DNA of 64,000 nt from Lantana camara (GCA_037501455.1 CM074865.1:40406501-40470500); one strand, 5' to 3'; shown: positions 43,591-56,352, counted from the stretch's first letter. The notes: generated from the sequence alone by a model not told the origin. Program-made: numbers and translations.

Positions 43591-46432
43591 TGTGACGCCC
43601 GGAGCGATGGACCACCACATCGTCCGCACCTAAACCCGAACCCACATATGAAATGGCCTTCCATACATGAGCCCAAGTCCAAGCGAACAAGGACCTACAC
43701 TCACACACTAGGCTAAGCGGGGCTAAAACCGGAACAGAGCGCATAAAAATAACATACAAATATGCAGAAGTAACAACCAGGATCAAAAGAGCTCATTATA
43801 TAACGAACATTAACATTTACATGGCCTCCCGGCCCAAAAGATCGAGTATAATCAACAAGTATTCCTAAATCTCCATAATATACAATCCAAATATCAAATA
43901 CATAGTAAGAGTAACCAAAAGCAGGAAAATATGTATGCAACTCGACCTATAGTCGAAAGTACAACAAGACTCGAAGCACTTCCCCGCCTAGCTCGAAACA
44001 ACCTGCAACTGGGTAGGGAAAAGTGAGGGTCAGTCACAACTCGACTGAGTAAGGGGGGCTAAACGCATACCCACACCTAAATACACAAATAGAGCAAAGC
44101 AAGTATCAAAGGTGATGGCCATGAATCGAGCTAAGGTTTTTCATACCAACACGTTTTAAAACATAACATATAATACACAAAGAAATCCTAACTCGATTCA
44201 CAATCCATTGAACAAAACATAAACATAAGTCCAGCGAGGACGGACTATCCCTTACTCCATCAAACGTAACATAAAACTGAAATTATAAATCAATCCAACC
44301 CCAACAACAAGGTGATCAGGAATCAAACCCTCTCCACCTACTTACTTATGTACGAGGGGTAGCTAACCCACAACGTACTCGGAGCATCACGCCTCATCAA
44401 CCTCCAAGAATCGTGCGTAACACTACGAATGGGAATCATGCACAGGCTTAACCCGACGGCCCTTGTCGTCCCGGACGTCCTTACCCCCAATTCCCGGGCC
44501 CAAGATACCTTACCACCAATTCCCATATTTCAGGACTTACCTCACTCATAGATAACATAAACGAATAAACGGATTCAAATCATAAGCTTAAATATGCTCC
44601 TACTTATACCAATTTCATAAAGTTGAAGCTTATTCATAAGATCATAAACATATCTTAAGCACACATATTTAACTATATATAAGATATATAATCGCATGCG
44701 GGATGAGAAATCAACACATATTAGGTCATTGGTCACTTAACTAGAAGATAAAAATCCTAAACCTCACCTTATAGCAAAAAGGAGTAGAAACTGGGTCAAA
44801 AGAAGCGACAACCGCCTAAACTTCGGGTTCGTGGGTGTCTGGAAGTGGCTCTGAAAGAAAAGAACACAAGACCCGAGACATAGACTCAAATATGAACCAA
44901 CTAGACGCCCGACAATGCTCATGAATGCATATGAAGTGCATAAACGTACTACTTACCGTATATCGTATCAAAACTCGTTCAAGTCATATCAAATAAATTC
45001 AAAAACCTAATATAATCGAATTAACGCATAATAATACATGTTAGCAAAGCTTAGAGATCATATTCGGGGTGGGAGAGAAGCAAACAAGCGAAAAAAACTA
45101 GAAAACAAAGTTCGGAATAAAAAAGAGTCGCTGCCCTAATCCACCCCGGTGGTTTTTTTTCAAAGGAGGAATCCACCCCCATGGATTCAAGGCAGACAGC
45201 TCTCTACCTCAAATCCACCTCGGTGGATTTGGGTCAGAGGCTAAAATTTGAAATTAAGGCTTGCAAACTCCATGAAAACTCCTTCCAAGCCAAAGCATCA
45301 ACAACAAGACATGAAATGGTGCAAATATACCACAAAATTAAGCAAGAAAAACATCCCAAATCATATCCACTCATGCATACTACAACCGGAAATGAAAAGA
45401 AGCAAAGAAGCTAAACTTACATCAAGTTCCTCCCAAGTTCTCAAAAGAACAATAATGACAATTCATAATACTTTCACCTACCATGAAAAATGAGCATATA
45501 CAAGCAATAAATAAGCCAAGTGAATCAACATATATAGCTTCAAACTCAAAGAAAGCAAGACATGCACTAGTTCTTCAAAATTCTTCAAAACCTAACTATT
45601 CATGACTCTAAGAAAATCTCATGAACTCCAACATTAATGCATGATATAAGAAGTGTAAAATTCACATAAGTTGTAGGAGAGAAAGAATTATGGCTTACCT
45701 TGAAGAAAAGTAACAAGAAATGGCTAAATCTTGAGCTTTAAGGTCACTACAATGGAGGAAAATGGCTTGGGACTCTTCTTCTTCCTTCCTCCTTGCTTTG
45801 GTTCGAAATTCTCGTCACAAAGGGGAGGAGAGAGCTGATTTTGGTGATTAAAAGTCAAGGGTAGGGGTATGGGTAGGTCTATTAGTCTCCAAGTAGGCTT
45901 ATAGGTGCGATCTAGGTACGTAGGACCGAAATTTACGTCGTTGGGGATCAAAACGGCACCGAAAAAGTACAAATGCTTATTTCATTGTTCTCGAATCGTC
46001 AATGCGAGTACAATGGTGAAGATGGAACTTGAATCCAAGTTCCCGAGCTCAAGTTACGAGAAAATGACTCAAGAGTGGCCAAATTGGAAATTGGCCCAAA
46101 AGTTTGAAATAAAAATCAATTGAGTCCAAACCAAAACAAACAAGTCCAAAACAAGTTTAAAAGATAAATTAAGTTCACGAATCATATAATTCACGTTATA
46201 CACAAATTAAGCATGCTCGGGTTCAAATTCCAAACCTCAAATCAAAAGAATTCAAGTCAAACGTTCAAGTAGGGCAAACTCGTATCCAAATTCTCACATA
46301 ATTCGTATAAGATATTAATAAAGGAATATAAATCAAATGAAATGCATCAAATAATATGAAAATAAATGTAAATACGGAAAGTAAACTCAAACGTCGTACC
46401 AACTTGTACGTGCGAACGGACGGGGTGTCACA
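43591..46432 (-). mobile_element. E7 3' LTR (2842 bp)
   Basis: Minus-strand start at 46432 (TGTGACACCCCG), end at 43591. TATAAG near 45898-45903; the leader to the donor AAG|GTAAGC (45699/45698) has no ATG. Palindrome cluster 45139-45230, GGGCCC-type island 44330-44510 (poorly resolved), inverted pair 43982-43992 / 43712-43722 with one G-T pair. The conserved GAGCTCGGGAACTTGG block lies near 46037-46055. Confidence 0.92.
45139..45230 (-). repeat. E7 palindrome cluster
   Basis: Hairpins with ATCCAC / GTGGAT arms: near 45139-45154, 45169-45188 (GAATCCA / TGGATTC) and 45211-45230 (AAATCCACC-TC-GGTGGATTT). Each reads alike on both strands. Confidence 0.75.
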
Positions 46433-46468
46433 ACCTCTCCCCTTTAAAAAGGACCTGTCCTCATGTCC
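46433..46468 (-). promoter_or_regulatory. E7 PPT and GAGGAC-loop hairpin
   Basis: On the minus strand GGACAT-GAGGAC-AGGTCC (46468-46451; 5 of 6 pairs, one A-G mismatch) is followed by a T-run and the purine tract AAAGGGGAGAGG next to the LTR. Confidence 0.7.
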
Positions 46469-48744
46469 AAACCAGGGTCTCAAACAACTCGGGGTACAAG
46501 GATCTCATCTTCCCAAGTAGACTCCTCGGATTTCTGATCTCTCCAAAGAACTCTGACCAAAGAAATCTGTCGCTTCCTTAACTTTTGCATCATCCGGTCC
46601 TGCAATGCAACCGGGTGCCTTTCTATCGTCATGTCTGGCTCTAACTGTACTTCTACGACTGGGAGGATTGTTATCTCATCGGGATAATACTTACGAAGCT
46701 AAGAGACATGAAACACATTGTGTATCCCGGTCAAACTCGGCGTAGATCCAATCTATACGCCGTCTCTCCAATCCGTTCTAGGATCTTGAAAGGCCCGAGG
46801 TATCGTGGATTAAGTTTTCCACCTTTACCTAATCGAGCAAAGCCCTTCCTTGGAGATGCCTTAAGAAAGACTCTATCTCCGAGTTCAAACTCTAAAGGCC
46901 TTCTTCTCTTATCAGCATAGCTTTTTTGACGAGCTTGAGCTGCCTTCATCCTTTGCCGGATCTTATGAACCTTCTCAATGGTTTCGGTAATCTTTTCCTT
47001 AGGTTCTGCTCTCTCGAGCTTGTCCTCATCAGTCCATCTCCAATCTTCTATATCCCAAAACAAAAGAGACCGACACTTTCACCCATAAAGTGCCTCGTAC
47101 GGAGCCATCAGAATCGAAGCCTGATAACCATTGTTACAAGCAAACTCGACCAACGCTAGGTGCTCATCCCACTGATTCTGGAAATCCAACACACACGCCC
47201 TAAGCATATCCTCCAGATAATGAATTAACCTTTCAGATTGTCCGTCAGTTTGAGGATGAAAGGCGGTGCTAAACTTGAGCCGGGTGCCCAAACACTTCTG
47301 GAGATTCTGCCAAAAGATCGAAGTGAAACCTTGGATCTCGGTCCGAAATAATACTAGCCGAAGCTCCATGTAACCTGACAATCTCCCGAACATACAACTC
47401 GGCTAATTTTGGTACCTTGTCGGACATCCGAACCTTAAGAAAATGGGCTGACTTAGTGAAACTGTCAACAATTACCCATATTCCATCATACCCTCCTTTA
47501 ACTCTAGGCAAGTCGGACACGAAGTCCATTGTCACTTGCTCCCACTTCCATTCGGGAATTGGAAGCGGTTGGAGAGTTCCTACCGGATTCTGGTGCTCAG
47601 CTTTCACTCTTCGACACGTTAGACATCGCTTCACGAAGTTTGCGACATCCCTTTTCAAGCCACTCCACCCGAATTTCTCTCTCAAATCCCGATACATCTT
47701 GGGACCTCCCGGATGGATAGAATAACCTGAGCGATATGCCTCCTCGAGTATAAGTCTCTTGAGATCTTCTGGGACACACACTCTTGCTTCAAACCTCAAC
47801 AAACCTATATCATTAGCCCTGAACTTAGAATTCGGATCATCCCTTAAACGAGCAACCAATCTCTGAATCTCTGCATCTGAATTCTGAGCTTCCAACAACT
47901 GTCGCAACAAATCTGGCTTAACTGTAAGATTAGACAACCAAGTCCCCGAAACTAACACTTTTAAACCCAAACTCGAAGAACCAGCTTCCAAATTAGCCAC
48001 ATTTACCTTTCTACTCAAGGCATCAGCTACCACATTCCCCTTACCAGGATGGTACAGGATGGTGCAATCATAATCCTCCAACAACTCCATCCAACGCCTC
48101 TGTCTTACATTCAAATCCTTCTGAGAAAAGAGGTACTTAAGGCTCTGATGATTGGTCAACACTTCAAACATTGTATCATAGAGGTAGTGTCGCCACTTCA
48201 TCAAAGCGAACACAACTGCGCCTAATTCAAGATCAATGGTAGGGTAATTCTTCTCATGCTCCTTCAATTTCCTTGAAGCATAAGCTACCACTCTACCATT
48301 CTGCATCAAAACACACCCTAGACCTTCCTTGGAAGCATCCGTATAAACTGCATAACCTTCAGTACCCTGGGGTAGTGTAAGAATCGGTGCCGAAGTCAAT
48401 CTCATCTTCAGAGTTTGAAAACTAGCCTTGCACTTATCATCCCATTCAAACTTAACCTCTTTCTTAGTTAAACGGGTCAACGGGGCTGCAATCTTAGAGA
48501 ACTCCTGATCTTTGAAGCATTCCTCGGTCTCTCCCAATGTAACACGGTATCGATCTTGGATGGATCAACCTCTATTCCATTGCCTGAAATGATATGGCGT
48601 AGGAAGATAACTCTGTTGATCCAAAACTCACACTTGCTGAACTTAGCATAAAGCTTATGTTCTCTTAGTATTTCCAAGACAATCCGAAGATGTTGTGCAT
48701 GCTCTTCAGTGGAGCTCGAATACACCAAAATGTCGTCTATAAAG
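46445..48744 (-). pseudogene. E7 pol, second half: RT end, RNase H, integrase, chromodomain
   Basis: Minus-strand remains of Ty3/gypsy pol. From 48744 down: the end of RT (the IDD of the catalytic box next to the copia-like insert, then [10 protein letters not shown] and [11 protein letters not shown]), RNase H ([17 protein letters not shown] near 48020), integrase HHCC and core ([25 protein letters not shown]), GPF module, and a damaged chromodomain (LRKRQISLVRVLW). Breaks include a frameshift with missing RT-connection sequence near 48530, a frameshift near 47330 after DRDPRF, a stop near 47080, a lost C near 46740, a CAG-to-TAG stop near 46700, and a truncated tail. It cannot encode a working enzyme. 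Confidence 0.92.
48740..48744 (+). repeat. Target-site duplication of copia-like solo LTR (TAAAG)
   Basis: TAAAG here and at 50698-50702. Removing the insert plus one copy restores the RT reading across the FIDD box. Confidence 0.93.
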
Positions 48745-49889
48745 TGTTAGGAATAGTGCCCTAGAAAGCCGATTGTATATCCGCTTTGTGCTTTTCCTTA
48801 TTGTAATCACAGACAATCTTTGAATAAAATAACGAATTGAGGCAACACTTCTTTATATGCTCTTGTTTGGTATGCGTTTACTTTAGCTGTGCATGTATGA
48901 GAACTCCCCTAATCCTGATGACTTTAGGACTCTACCATTTAGGTGAAATGGTTCATGAAACGAGCCCTATATCACATGAGTCATGATTAGTAAAATACTC
49001 CAAGCCGATGAGTCCTACAGACAGTGGGAGTGTCAACCTGACTCCTCTAAGGCTTGCTTGTGGGATCACGCCCTTAAGAAGGACCACCTTGTTTCATGGA
49101 GGTGCAAAGTGTATAGTTGATACGTGCGTGATACATGAGGGTGCTTACTTTAATAAGTAAGTTCACTGAGGTGCCCCGTGTGAGAACATTCCTAAATGGG
49201 AAAGGAAGTTTCTATTTCAGGAAATGGAAACTTCCAGATTAGGAAATATCTCACGAGTCATTGATGTGATTAATTGATCCTTAGACTTGAGGTTCCTTGT
49301 CACTTTATGAGTTAACTCTGTAGTCTTTGGTATAAGCTTTAAAGGGTGTCGCCTTAGACAACTGATTCAAGGCTTATGCTGGGGCTGCACAAGTGATTCA
49401 TGAAAGTGAATGAGAATCAAGAAAGGACCTACACTTGCATATGCAAGGTGATCTCTTATTGTGTAAGTCATTCATATGCCATATGGAGTCCTTGGCCAAG
49501 GCAGTAGATCAAGACATCAAGAAAAGGGTTTCTTGGATTGAGATCAAATGGATATGAAATGCACTTAGCTTTAAGACCAGATTATTAGGGTTCTGATTAT
49601 TCCCTTGCCCTAGATCTTGGTTGAGAGATAGTAAGTAGGAGGATTGTATCTCACATGAATCAATGACTTAAAGGTTCTGTCGAATCCGAACATTCCAATT
49701 CAGCTAGGGGTTAAACACCTGTTGCTAGACTATGGTCGTTTAATCTGTGGACTGATTAATTAATTAGTGAATTAATTAATTAGGGTCACTGCTAATTGAA
49801 TTGAGAACCTAGAGGGTCACACACAACAACTTGGTTACATGAGTTGAGGCTTGAAAATGATTAAACGAGTTAATCGGGCCAAGAGGGTT

Positions 49890-49960
49890 CCACACGTGTG
49901 AATTCACACGTGTGGCTCACGTGAGTGACACGTGCTACTGTGACACGTGTCACACACGTG
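49890..49960 (+). promoter_or_regulatory. Six-fold G-box (CACGTG) array in copia-like LTR
   Basis: CACGTG at 49893, 49907, 49918, 49929, 49944 and 49955: six in 68 bp. 49890-49915 is a perfect 26-bp palindrome (arms CCACACGTGTGAA). CACGTG is the core of plant G-box/ABRE elements bound by bZIP and bHLH factors. The array lies about 345 bp upstream of the TATA box. Confidence 0.75.
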
Positions 49961-50302
49961 TGTATATATATATATATTATATATATTAAATAATTAATTA
50001 GTTAATTATTTAATAGACTTTGGTTTAATTTTGAATTAAAAAGAAAGTCTAATTTTGGAGAAAATAATCTAGTTAATTAATTATGAATTAATTAATTAGA
50101 TAAAATAAGTTATTTATTTTATAATAAATAAAGTATAAAATTATCCAAAAAATAGTTTGGATATTTTTAAGCTCTCTTAAAAGTTGACTAGAATTAGAAT
50201 TCAAAGTCAAAGTTGGAAAATACTTGATGATCAAGTAATAGGAGAGAGAGGAACCAAATCCTAGTCCAAAAAGGACTAGTTTCGGCCGCCCCTCCCCTTT
50301 CC

Positions 50303-50310
50303 TATATATA
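50303..50310 (+). promoter_or_regulatory. TATA box of copia-like LTR
   Basis: TATATATA in a GC-rich setting (CCCTTTCC before, GGGGAGC after). Good TATA context; start site not known. Confidence 0.6.
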
Positions 50311-50697
50311 GGGGAGCTCATGCTCCCCTTTAGAGCTAATTGACAATTCTTGGTTCATGTGTTGAACACCTTCCTTTTCTCCAAGATTAAATTGAACCCT
50401 AGGTTAAGCCTAAACACTAACTAGAGAACTAGCATCCTTACTAGTTAGATTGTGATCAAGTTGGTGGACTTTCTCTAGAGGCTTCAAGTTAGAAGTTTGA
50501 AGATTCGAGCCTTACCAAGGAGAGGGGATCAAGCCGCGAGAAGAGCGTTCTTGGGTGGCTTGAAACGCTTCAAGAAAGAACAAAAGAAAAGTAAGTTTTC
50601 TATCCCTACGAATTTGGTTACACGATTGCGAGTTCAAGGTCCTTTTGTTGGAAAAATTTTTTAAATTCCGCTGCTTTCTGATTCGTGTTTTCCAACA

Positions 50698-51888
50698 TAA
50701 AGATCACCACGAACTTGTCAAGGAAAGGCCTTAACACTTGGTGCATCATGTCCATAAACACAGCCAGGGCATATGTTAATCCAAACGGCATCACAACTAA
50801 TTCAAAATGCCCATACCGAGTATTGAACCCGGTTTTCGGCATATCCTCCTCCCTAATACGCAACTGATAATAGCCCTGCCTCAGATCTAACTTGGAGTAA
50901 ACCTTGGAACCTTGCAGAATATCGAACAACTCCTCGATGTGAGGCAAAGGGTATTTGTTCTTCACGGTCATCCGGTTCAACTCACGGTAATCTATGCACA
51001 TCCGTAACGTTCCATCCTTCTTCTTTACAAATAAAACGGGAGCACCCCACGGAGAAGTGCTCGGACAGATGTACCCGCAAGCTAGAAGCTCATCAAGCTG
51101 CGATTTGAACTCCTTTAACTCCGCAGTAGCCATTCTGTAGGGAGTCTTCGAAAAAGGCTCAGCTCCGGGATATAGGTCTATTACAAACTCGATGTCCCTC
51201 TCGGGCGGTAGAGAACCTAACGTCTCAGGGAAAACATCGGCATACTCTTGCACGACCTCCGTCTCCTCAAGTTTAGCCTGATCCTTAGGTTTATTCAAGA
51301 GATAGGCCACGAAACCTGTCGCACCATCCCGGATCAGTTTACTTGCCTCAACAAAGGAAACAAATGGGCTTGACTTCACCCTCTCGCCCGTAAACACAAC
51401 TGAAGCAAAGGAGACCTTCTTCTCCCGGTAATCCATCTTAGCCCCATGCTCAAACAACCAATCCATACCAAGAATCACATCATAGCTCTGCATCGGCATC
51501 TCAATCAACTCAGCCAGAAAAATACGTCCCTCAAAACTCACCGGACACTCCCGGTACACTCTACAAGTAACCAAACTTCCCCCGAGCGGAGAAGTCACCA
51601 CATAATCATGCGCACATAAGGATACATGCAAAGACATAGAAGAAGCAGCATCCCGGGAAATAAAAGAATGAGCAGCCCCTGGATCAAATAATGCATGCAA
51701 TGTAGTGCCATGGATGCTAATGGTACCTTCAGCAACGGCGTTCGGATCAATTTCCACAGCTTCTTCCTCCTCGCCTCCTAAAGCATAGGCCCTAGCTGGG
51801 ATAGTGAGCCTTTGGTTGCCTCCCTGAGCATGTCCCTGTCTCTTTTTCAGGCAGGTACTCAACATGTGGTCCGGTGCTCCACAACCAT
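50698..51888 (-). pseudogene. E7 pol, first half: zinc-knuckle end, protease, RT start
   Basis: Minus-strand piece between the copia-like LTR and E8, open for about 388 codons. It starts with the last part of a zinc knuckle ([10 protein letters not shown]), then a linker, the protease ([10 protein letters not shown] near 51680), and RT from [11 protein letters not shown] to DKFVVIF at 50700, where the insertion falls directly before the catalytic IDD. One conserved RT stretch reads [12 protein letters not shown], where E2 has [12 protein letters not shown], a sign of decay. Together with 46445-48744 it would form one pol gene. Confidence 0.93.
51884..51888 (+). repeat. E8 target-site duplication, left (ACCAT)
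   Basis: ACCAT here and at 55701-55705. Confidence 0.92.
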
Positions 51889-52027
51889 TGTAACGCCCTC
51901 GTTTTTCTTATTTTGAACAGCATCACGTATGCGTTTATCAAATTGCGCGAATAATTAATTATACGTGTTTTACTAATTAATTTATTTTAAATGTATTAAA
52001 TGTTAATTATTTCATTTTAATAAAATA

Positions 52028-52079
<52 letters not shown>

Positions 52080-53500
52080 TTAATGATACTAATATTAAAT
52101 ATATTTATATAATATAAATATATATGTTAATTGTGTACGTGTGCATGAGTATTGTAATGCATGCATTTCATATTAACTAATAATTATGCATGCATGTATT
52201 TATTATGCATTTTAATTTGTTATATTATTTGTTAATATTATGAATTTTATTGTTACCTTGCGTATGAGCCTTATTTACTTCTTTCTATTTAATTTGATAC
52301 CAAAATTTCATGCAAATTTAATATGTTGAACTTATACGTGTCTTATATATGAATATTTGCTCGTTTCATATGTTCGGATTCATTTGCATGTGTTACGGAT
52401 TTATTTTAATTTTGGAATCCAAGTCGGGGGCTAACGAGCAATTAGCGCACCCTTGGTTCCGTAGTTGATATCTTGAGCTCGGGAACTCGGAATCGAGTTC
52501 CGTCAACTTCATTGAACTTGTATCGAAGATTCGGGTTTAATAAACTTAGCCTTATATTTTTCTAACGTCAATTGGACCTCCGAAATTCAACCGAAAAACG
52601 AGACTGCGACCAAACTGACCTTGCTGCACTAAAATGACCATATCTTGCTCAAACCTTGACCAAATTAACTATGGTTAGACTCTATGGAACCCTAACTCAA
52701 CCCTTTATTCAGTCATTAACTCCCTAAACCGAGATAACCCTTCCTACTTGCTGAAATTATCCCAAACATCTTCTGCTTCCCAGTCTCTCCCGTAACTCAA
52801 CTTTACCAAGAGATTGAAGCTCAAATCTCCTTCCAAGCCTCCATTAATCCGCAAGGTAAGCTTAGATATGTTATGTACATTCAATATGATTCATTTTCAT
52901 TCATTCATCCCCAAATTTGATCATGGTTTCATGAGGTTTTTGACTGAATTAGAAAATAGTTAGATTTAGAGCTTTTTGTTGATCTCTTTCGTTTCTTCAT
53001 GGATTTGATTGATTCCAAGCCTGAAATTTATTGTTTTAACATCCTCTTCTCAATTATGATCATTGATTACATGGTAGTCGAGGTATTTATGAGATATCAG
53101 TTATGGCATGTTCAGAAAAATTTCATGATTGGTCACGTGTGCCTTCTTTCTTGCTTGAACTCTTTTGGGAACTGATTTATACATTGAATTAGGGTTGTTT
53201 TGATGCACATTTGATAGCCTAAACTAACTTAAATATGTGGAGATGAAGAGGATCATTTATGCCCTGTTTCGTGAGGTTTATGCCCTGTTTTTTTTTGGCC
53301 TGGAAGTTGCTGTCAAATCTGCTGTGTTCTTTCCTTGCTTTAACTGTCAGTTTTAGGGGCTTGTTAGGCTGAGTTGTTGCTGCATTTCATGCCATTTATT
53401 GCTGCATATATTGCTTAATTGTTGCTTGAGTTGTTGCTGCGATGCAAGCTAGAAAACAGGGGAAGTCTGCGTGTTGTTGAACTGCTGCGTTTATATGAAA

Positions 53501-53610
53501 CGGGGTGTCAAATTTCTCATTTTCAACGAGACACGGGGGTGTAGGGTGGCCTGTTTTCTCTGTACCGAGACACCTCTATATTGGTGACACACCCGTGTCA
53601 CCTTTTAAAT
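53501..53610 (+). repeat. E8 palindrome cluster (decayed)
   Basis: Remnants of the GAGACACGGGGGTGT and GTGACAC...GTGTCAC hairpins known from E1, E6 and E10; only the last (near 53584-53602) is still well paired. Confidence 0.6.
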
Positions 53611-54756
53611 CCCAAAACCATACGTGATACTGCTGTTGCTGTTACTGCTTCAATTTCTTTCTTTTCTTTGCATGTGTGTGTGTCTGTTATGTGTGTAATG
53701 GGACTTAGTTGGTTGTATGCATGTTAATATGTATTAATTCTTTTTCATGGATGAAAGATTGGTATGATGCATGAAAATTTCATGAATATTGGGATTTCAT
53801 GCATGTGGTTTTGTGTGTGCATGTGTTTTTACGTAGATATATATATATATATACTTTAGGTTGCATGCATGTAATGTTTTAATTAAATTGTTGTGCATGC
53901 ATACTATATATATATGTATAATTAATCCATGCATGTTGTTGATTAATGCATTTGATTAATTTTATTTAATTGCATGCATGTACATTACGTATGCATGAAT
54001 TTATATATGTAATTAAATAGAATTTTGCATGCATGTGTTATATATATATATATTAATATTATATATATATTATATATATTTATATATGTTTATTAAATAT
54101 TAATTGTTATTTGATTTAATTGAATTATAGCATTTAATTGTTACCTATTTCATGCTTGATTTAATTTCCAATTTTAATTGAATGTATTTAATTGTTTATT
54201 TTCTAATTGTAAATGCGATTGAATGTGTTTAATTGTTTATGTTCTAAATTTAAATGTGATCTAATACGTGCTATGCTCCTACTTGAATTCTTGAATTAAA
54301 TTGATTGAAATGTGAATTTATGACTTGAATGAATATGAACGCTTCTAATGTCGAACGAAAGAATTGTTTATATGATTTAAATGTATTAATAGTGCACATG
54401 AACATTTTCATAACATAATCTTATCTTTTATACATTCATATCATAATCATTTCATTGTCGAGCGTCCTATTTGGTCATATTGAGTCTCACTTCACCTTTC
54501 TTGCACAGATTTTGATTTCGTAGGAGACAAGGCCGGTCTGTGAGGCTCGTGTGTTCTCCTTGTTGCCGTTTAAGATGGGTTTCTCTTCTATTAGATAGAT
54601 GACCCTATATACCTCAACATGTAAAGATTTCGGCTAAAAACATATATATGTATATAGAGTCGTTTTAATGAGTAAATGTTTTTAAAGTAAAGCCTTTCTT
54701 TCATGAACCTACCAAATGTTTTGGCGAGAATGAATGAATGTTCACAATGAATGGGG

Positions 54757-54970
54757 CCCAGGGACTTGGTGTGAGTGGGGACCCGAGGAGGCATGGGCCG
54801 ACGGGAAACCCTCACACTAGTCCCACTAATGAACGGCGTAACCGGACCTCGTTAGGAGTTAGCGAGGAATGGACGCTGAGTGCCATCTGGGCAGTCATGT
54901 TCCCCTTTTGGTCAATCAATGGGTGGATGGGCCTTGCAAACCCGCCACCAACCCGGAGGAAGAAGGTGGA
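54757..54970 (+). other. E8 GC-rich structured island (P1-P4)
   Basis: P1: GGGACTTGGTGTGAG (54761-54775) with CTCACACTAGTCCC (54811-54824). P2: CCTCGTTA-GGAGT-TAGCGAGG (54847-54867). P3: GGG / CCC around CAGTCATGTTC (54889-54905). P4: GGTGG...GGG / CCC...CCACC around the CCTTGCAAA loop (54922-54949). Tail CCCGGAGGAAGAAGG. Confidence 0.78.
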
Positions 54971-55700
54971 ATGTTATTGAATGCGTACGAAAGATTGAAA
55001 TGCATAAAAAGAATGAATGAATGAATGTTAATGAATGTTAACGAATTACACGAGGTGTTGGTTGGAGATAATGCATGCCCCCTTGCCGGGCCACTAATGA
55101 CCTTGACCTAATGTAAATGAATCGTTATAATCCCTTTTGATGATTTCTATTTGCCCACTTGGGAAATTCTTCGAAAACCTCACTTGGGATTATAGCTTGG
55201 ATGTGAATGTTTAATTACTGTCATATATTATACTTATGCCCTGTTTTTATACCCACCAGTCCCTTTTGGACTGAACCCGTTTGGCTTTCAGTTGTGTTGT
55301 GCAGGTGTCGAGGGAGCTAGGCGGGATTTCGAGTCATAGGTCTTGTTTTCGTTTCTAGCCCTTTTGTATATTGATCTTACACTTGCATATTGCACTTGTG
55401 ATCATTGTATATGAATGTTGTTATGGAGCGTACTTGTTTTGAGCCGTGACGGCAATTAATAATGTATATGACTTATTTTTGGAGTTGTGATGCTCATTGT
55501 ATGTATATATGATGTATGTTCGTTTATTGCTTCCGCTTTAATATTTATTCTGATCTTATGGTTCAAGGGTTAGTCCCGTCTAGCATAGAGTGTGTGTATA
55601 TCCCCGTTCGCCGTGATTTGGTTCGGGTATGGATCGTCCATTTCATATTCGGGTCGGGTCTCGGTGCGGGGGATGTGACACCTTGCGCTCGGGTGTTACG

Positions 55701-56352
55701 ACCATAACACCTCTTGTGCAATTTGAAGCAGTTTTCCATGAGGTGATTCCCTTAAAAATGGGTGCATTGAACTTTAGGTGGAGCCGGAAGAGCCAAAGGT
55801 TGATATGGTCGGTTGGGTCCCATGGGTCGGGGTTGCTTGTTTTAAGGCTTAGCTTGTGGAAAATTTTGAAATACCGGCCTCTTCCCGAATTTGTTATAAT
55901 TTCCCAACCTAGACCCTTGCCCAGAATGAGTGTTTTTCCTCCTCATGACCACCCTATCTTCAACTCTCAAAGCTTTGTCGGTCACCTTTACCTAAGTACT
56001 TGTGTTAGCAGCTTCCAAAGCATCTTTCATATCTTCACGAAGACCCTGGAGGAATTGAGAGGCTTTGGCTTCATCATCATTTGCAATATTCGGTTCATAG
56101 CGGGAAAGCCTCTCAAATTCATTAATATAACCCGTCACAGACATACTTCCTTGCTTAAGATCCATAAATTCCTTCGCTCGTCGGTTCCTTATAGCTTTTG
56201 GGATATATTTGTTCTTGAATTCCCGAACAAATACCTCCCACGTTATCTCTTCTCCGGAGGCTTCTAACTTTCCTTGAACGCTTGACCACCATTTGTAAGC
56301 TTGACCTTGGATCATTGTAAGAGTGTATTGTAGTTTCTCCATAGGGCCACAT
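55701..56352 (-). pseudogene. E7 gag, middle part
   Basis: Minus strand, between E9 and E8. From 56352: capsid-like region (LQYTLTMIQGQAYKWWSS, VREFKNKYIPKAIR, KEFMDLKQGSMSV) open to about 55984, then a decayed linker with stops, a damaged first CCHC box near 55740 (a Phe where a Cys is expected and a stop next to it), and the first half of the second box (CYG), which continues past E8 as [11 protein letters not shown]. It would bind genomic RNA if intact. Confidence 0.85.
56348..56352 (+). repeat. E9 target-site duplication, left (CACAT)
   Basis: CACAT here and at 59299-59303; removing E9 joins the gag frame as ...NLIPCGPMEKL.... Confidence 0.92.

Larger units (their letters stand above)
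48745..50697 (+). mobile_element. Solo LTR, Ty1/copia-like (1953 bp)
   Basis: Begins TGTTAGGAATAGTGCCCTAG and ends TTTTCCAACA, with TG...CA ends and a 5-bp duplication (TAAAG). No PBS, PPT or protein domains are present, so it is a solo LTR. The end style (TGTTRGGAA ... TTCCGCTGC ... CCAACA) resembles copia LTRs; lineage not assigned. It contains a dense CACGTG cluster (49890-49960), a TATA box (50303-50310), and a GGGGAGC / GCTCCCC hairpin right after it (50311-50328). Inserted into the E7 RT. Confidence 0.82.
51889..55700 (+). mobile_element. E8: solo LTR, Tekay-like (3812 bp)
   Basis: TGTAACGCCCTCG start. The end is GTGTTACG, where CA is expected (one terminal change). ACCAT duplications on both sides, no internal region, so a solo LTR. 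Upstream block 52420-52540, AUG-free leader, donor CGCAAG|GTAAGC (52855/52856), decayed palindromes 53501-53610, (TA)n near 52032-52075, island 54757-54970, inverted pair GCTAGGCGGGA (55316-55326) / TCCCGTCTAGC (55574-55584). It sits exactly in the E7 zinc-knuckle codons. Confidence 0.92.

Noticed and set aside
44330..44510. E7 copy of the four-hairpin island
   Set aside because: GGGCCCGGGAATTGG is recognisable on the minus strand, but I could not pair P2-P4 convincingly; not used as evidence for covariation.
48745..50697. Intron or MITE within E7 RT
   Set aside because: TG...CA ends, 5-bp duplication, about 2 kb length, TATA and copia-like terminal sequences fit a solo LTR; no terminal inverted repeats of MITE type.
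55629..56267. 212-codon plus-strand open frame
   Set aside because: It starts in the E8 LTR end, crosses the insertion junction, and continues antisense to E7 gag. It is a shadow of the gag coding strand.
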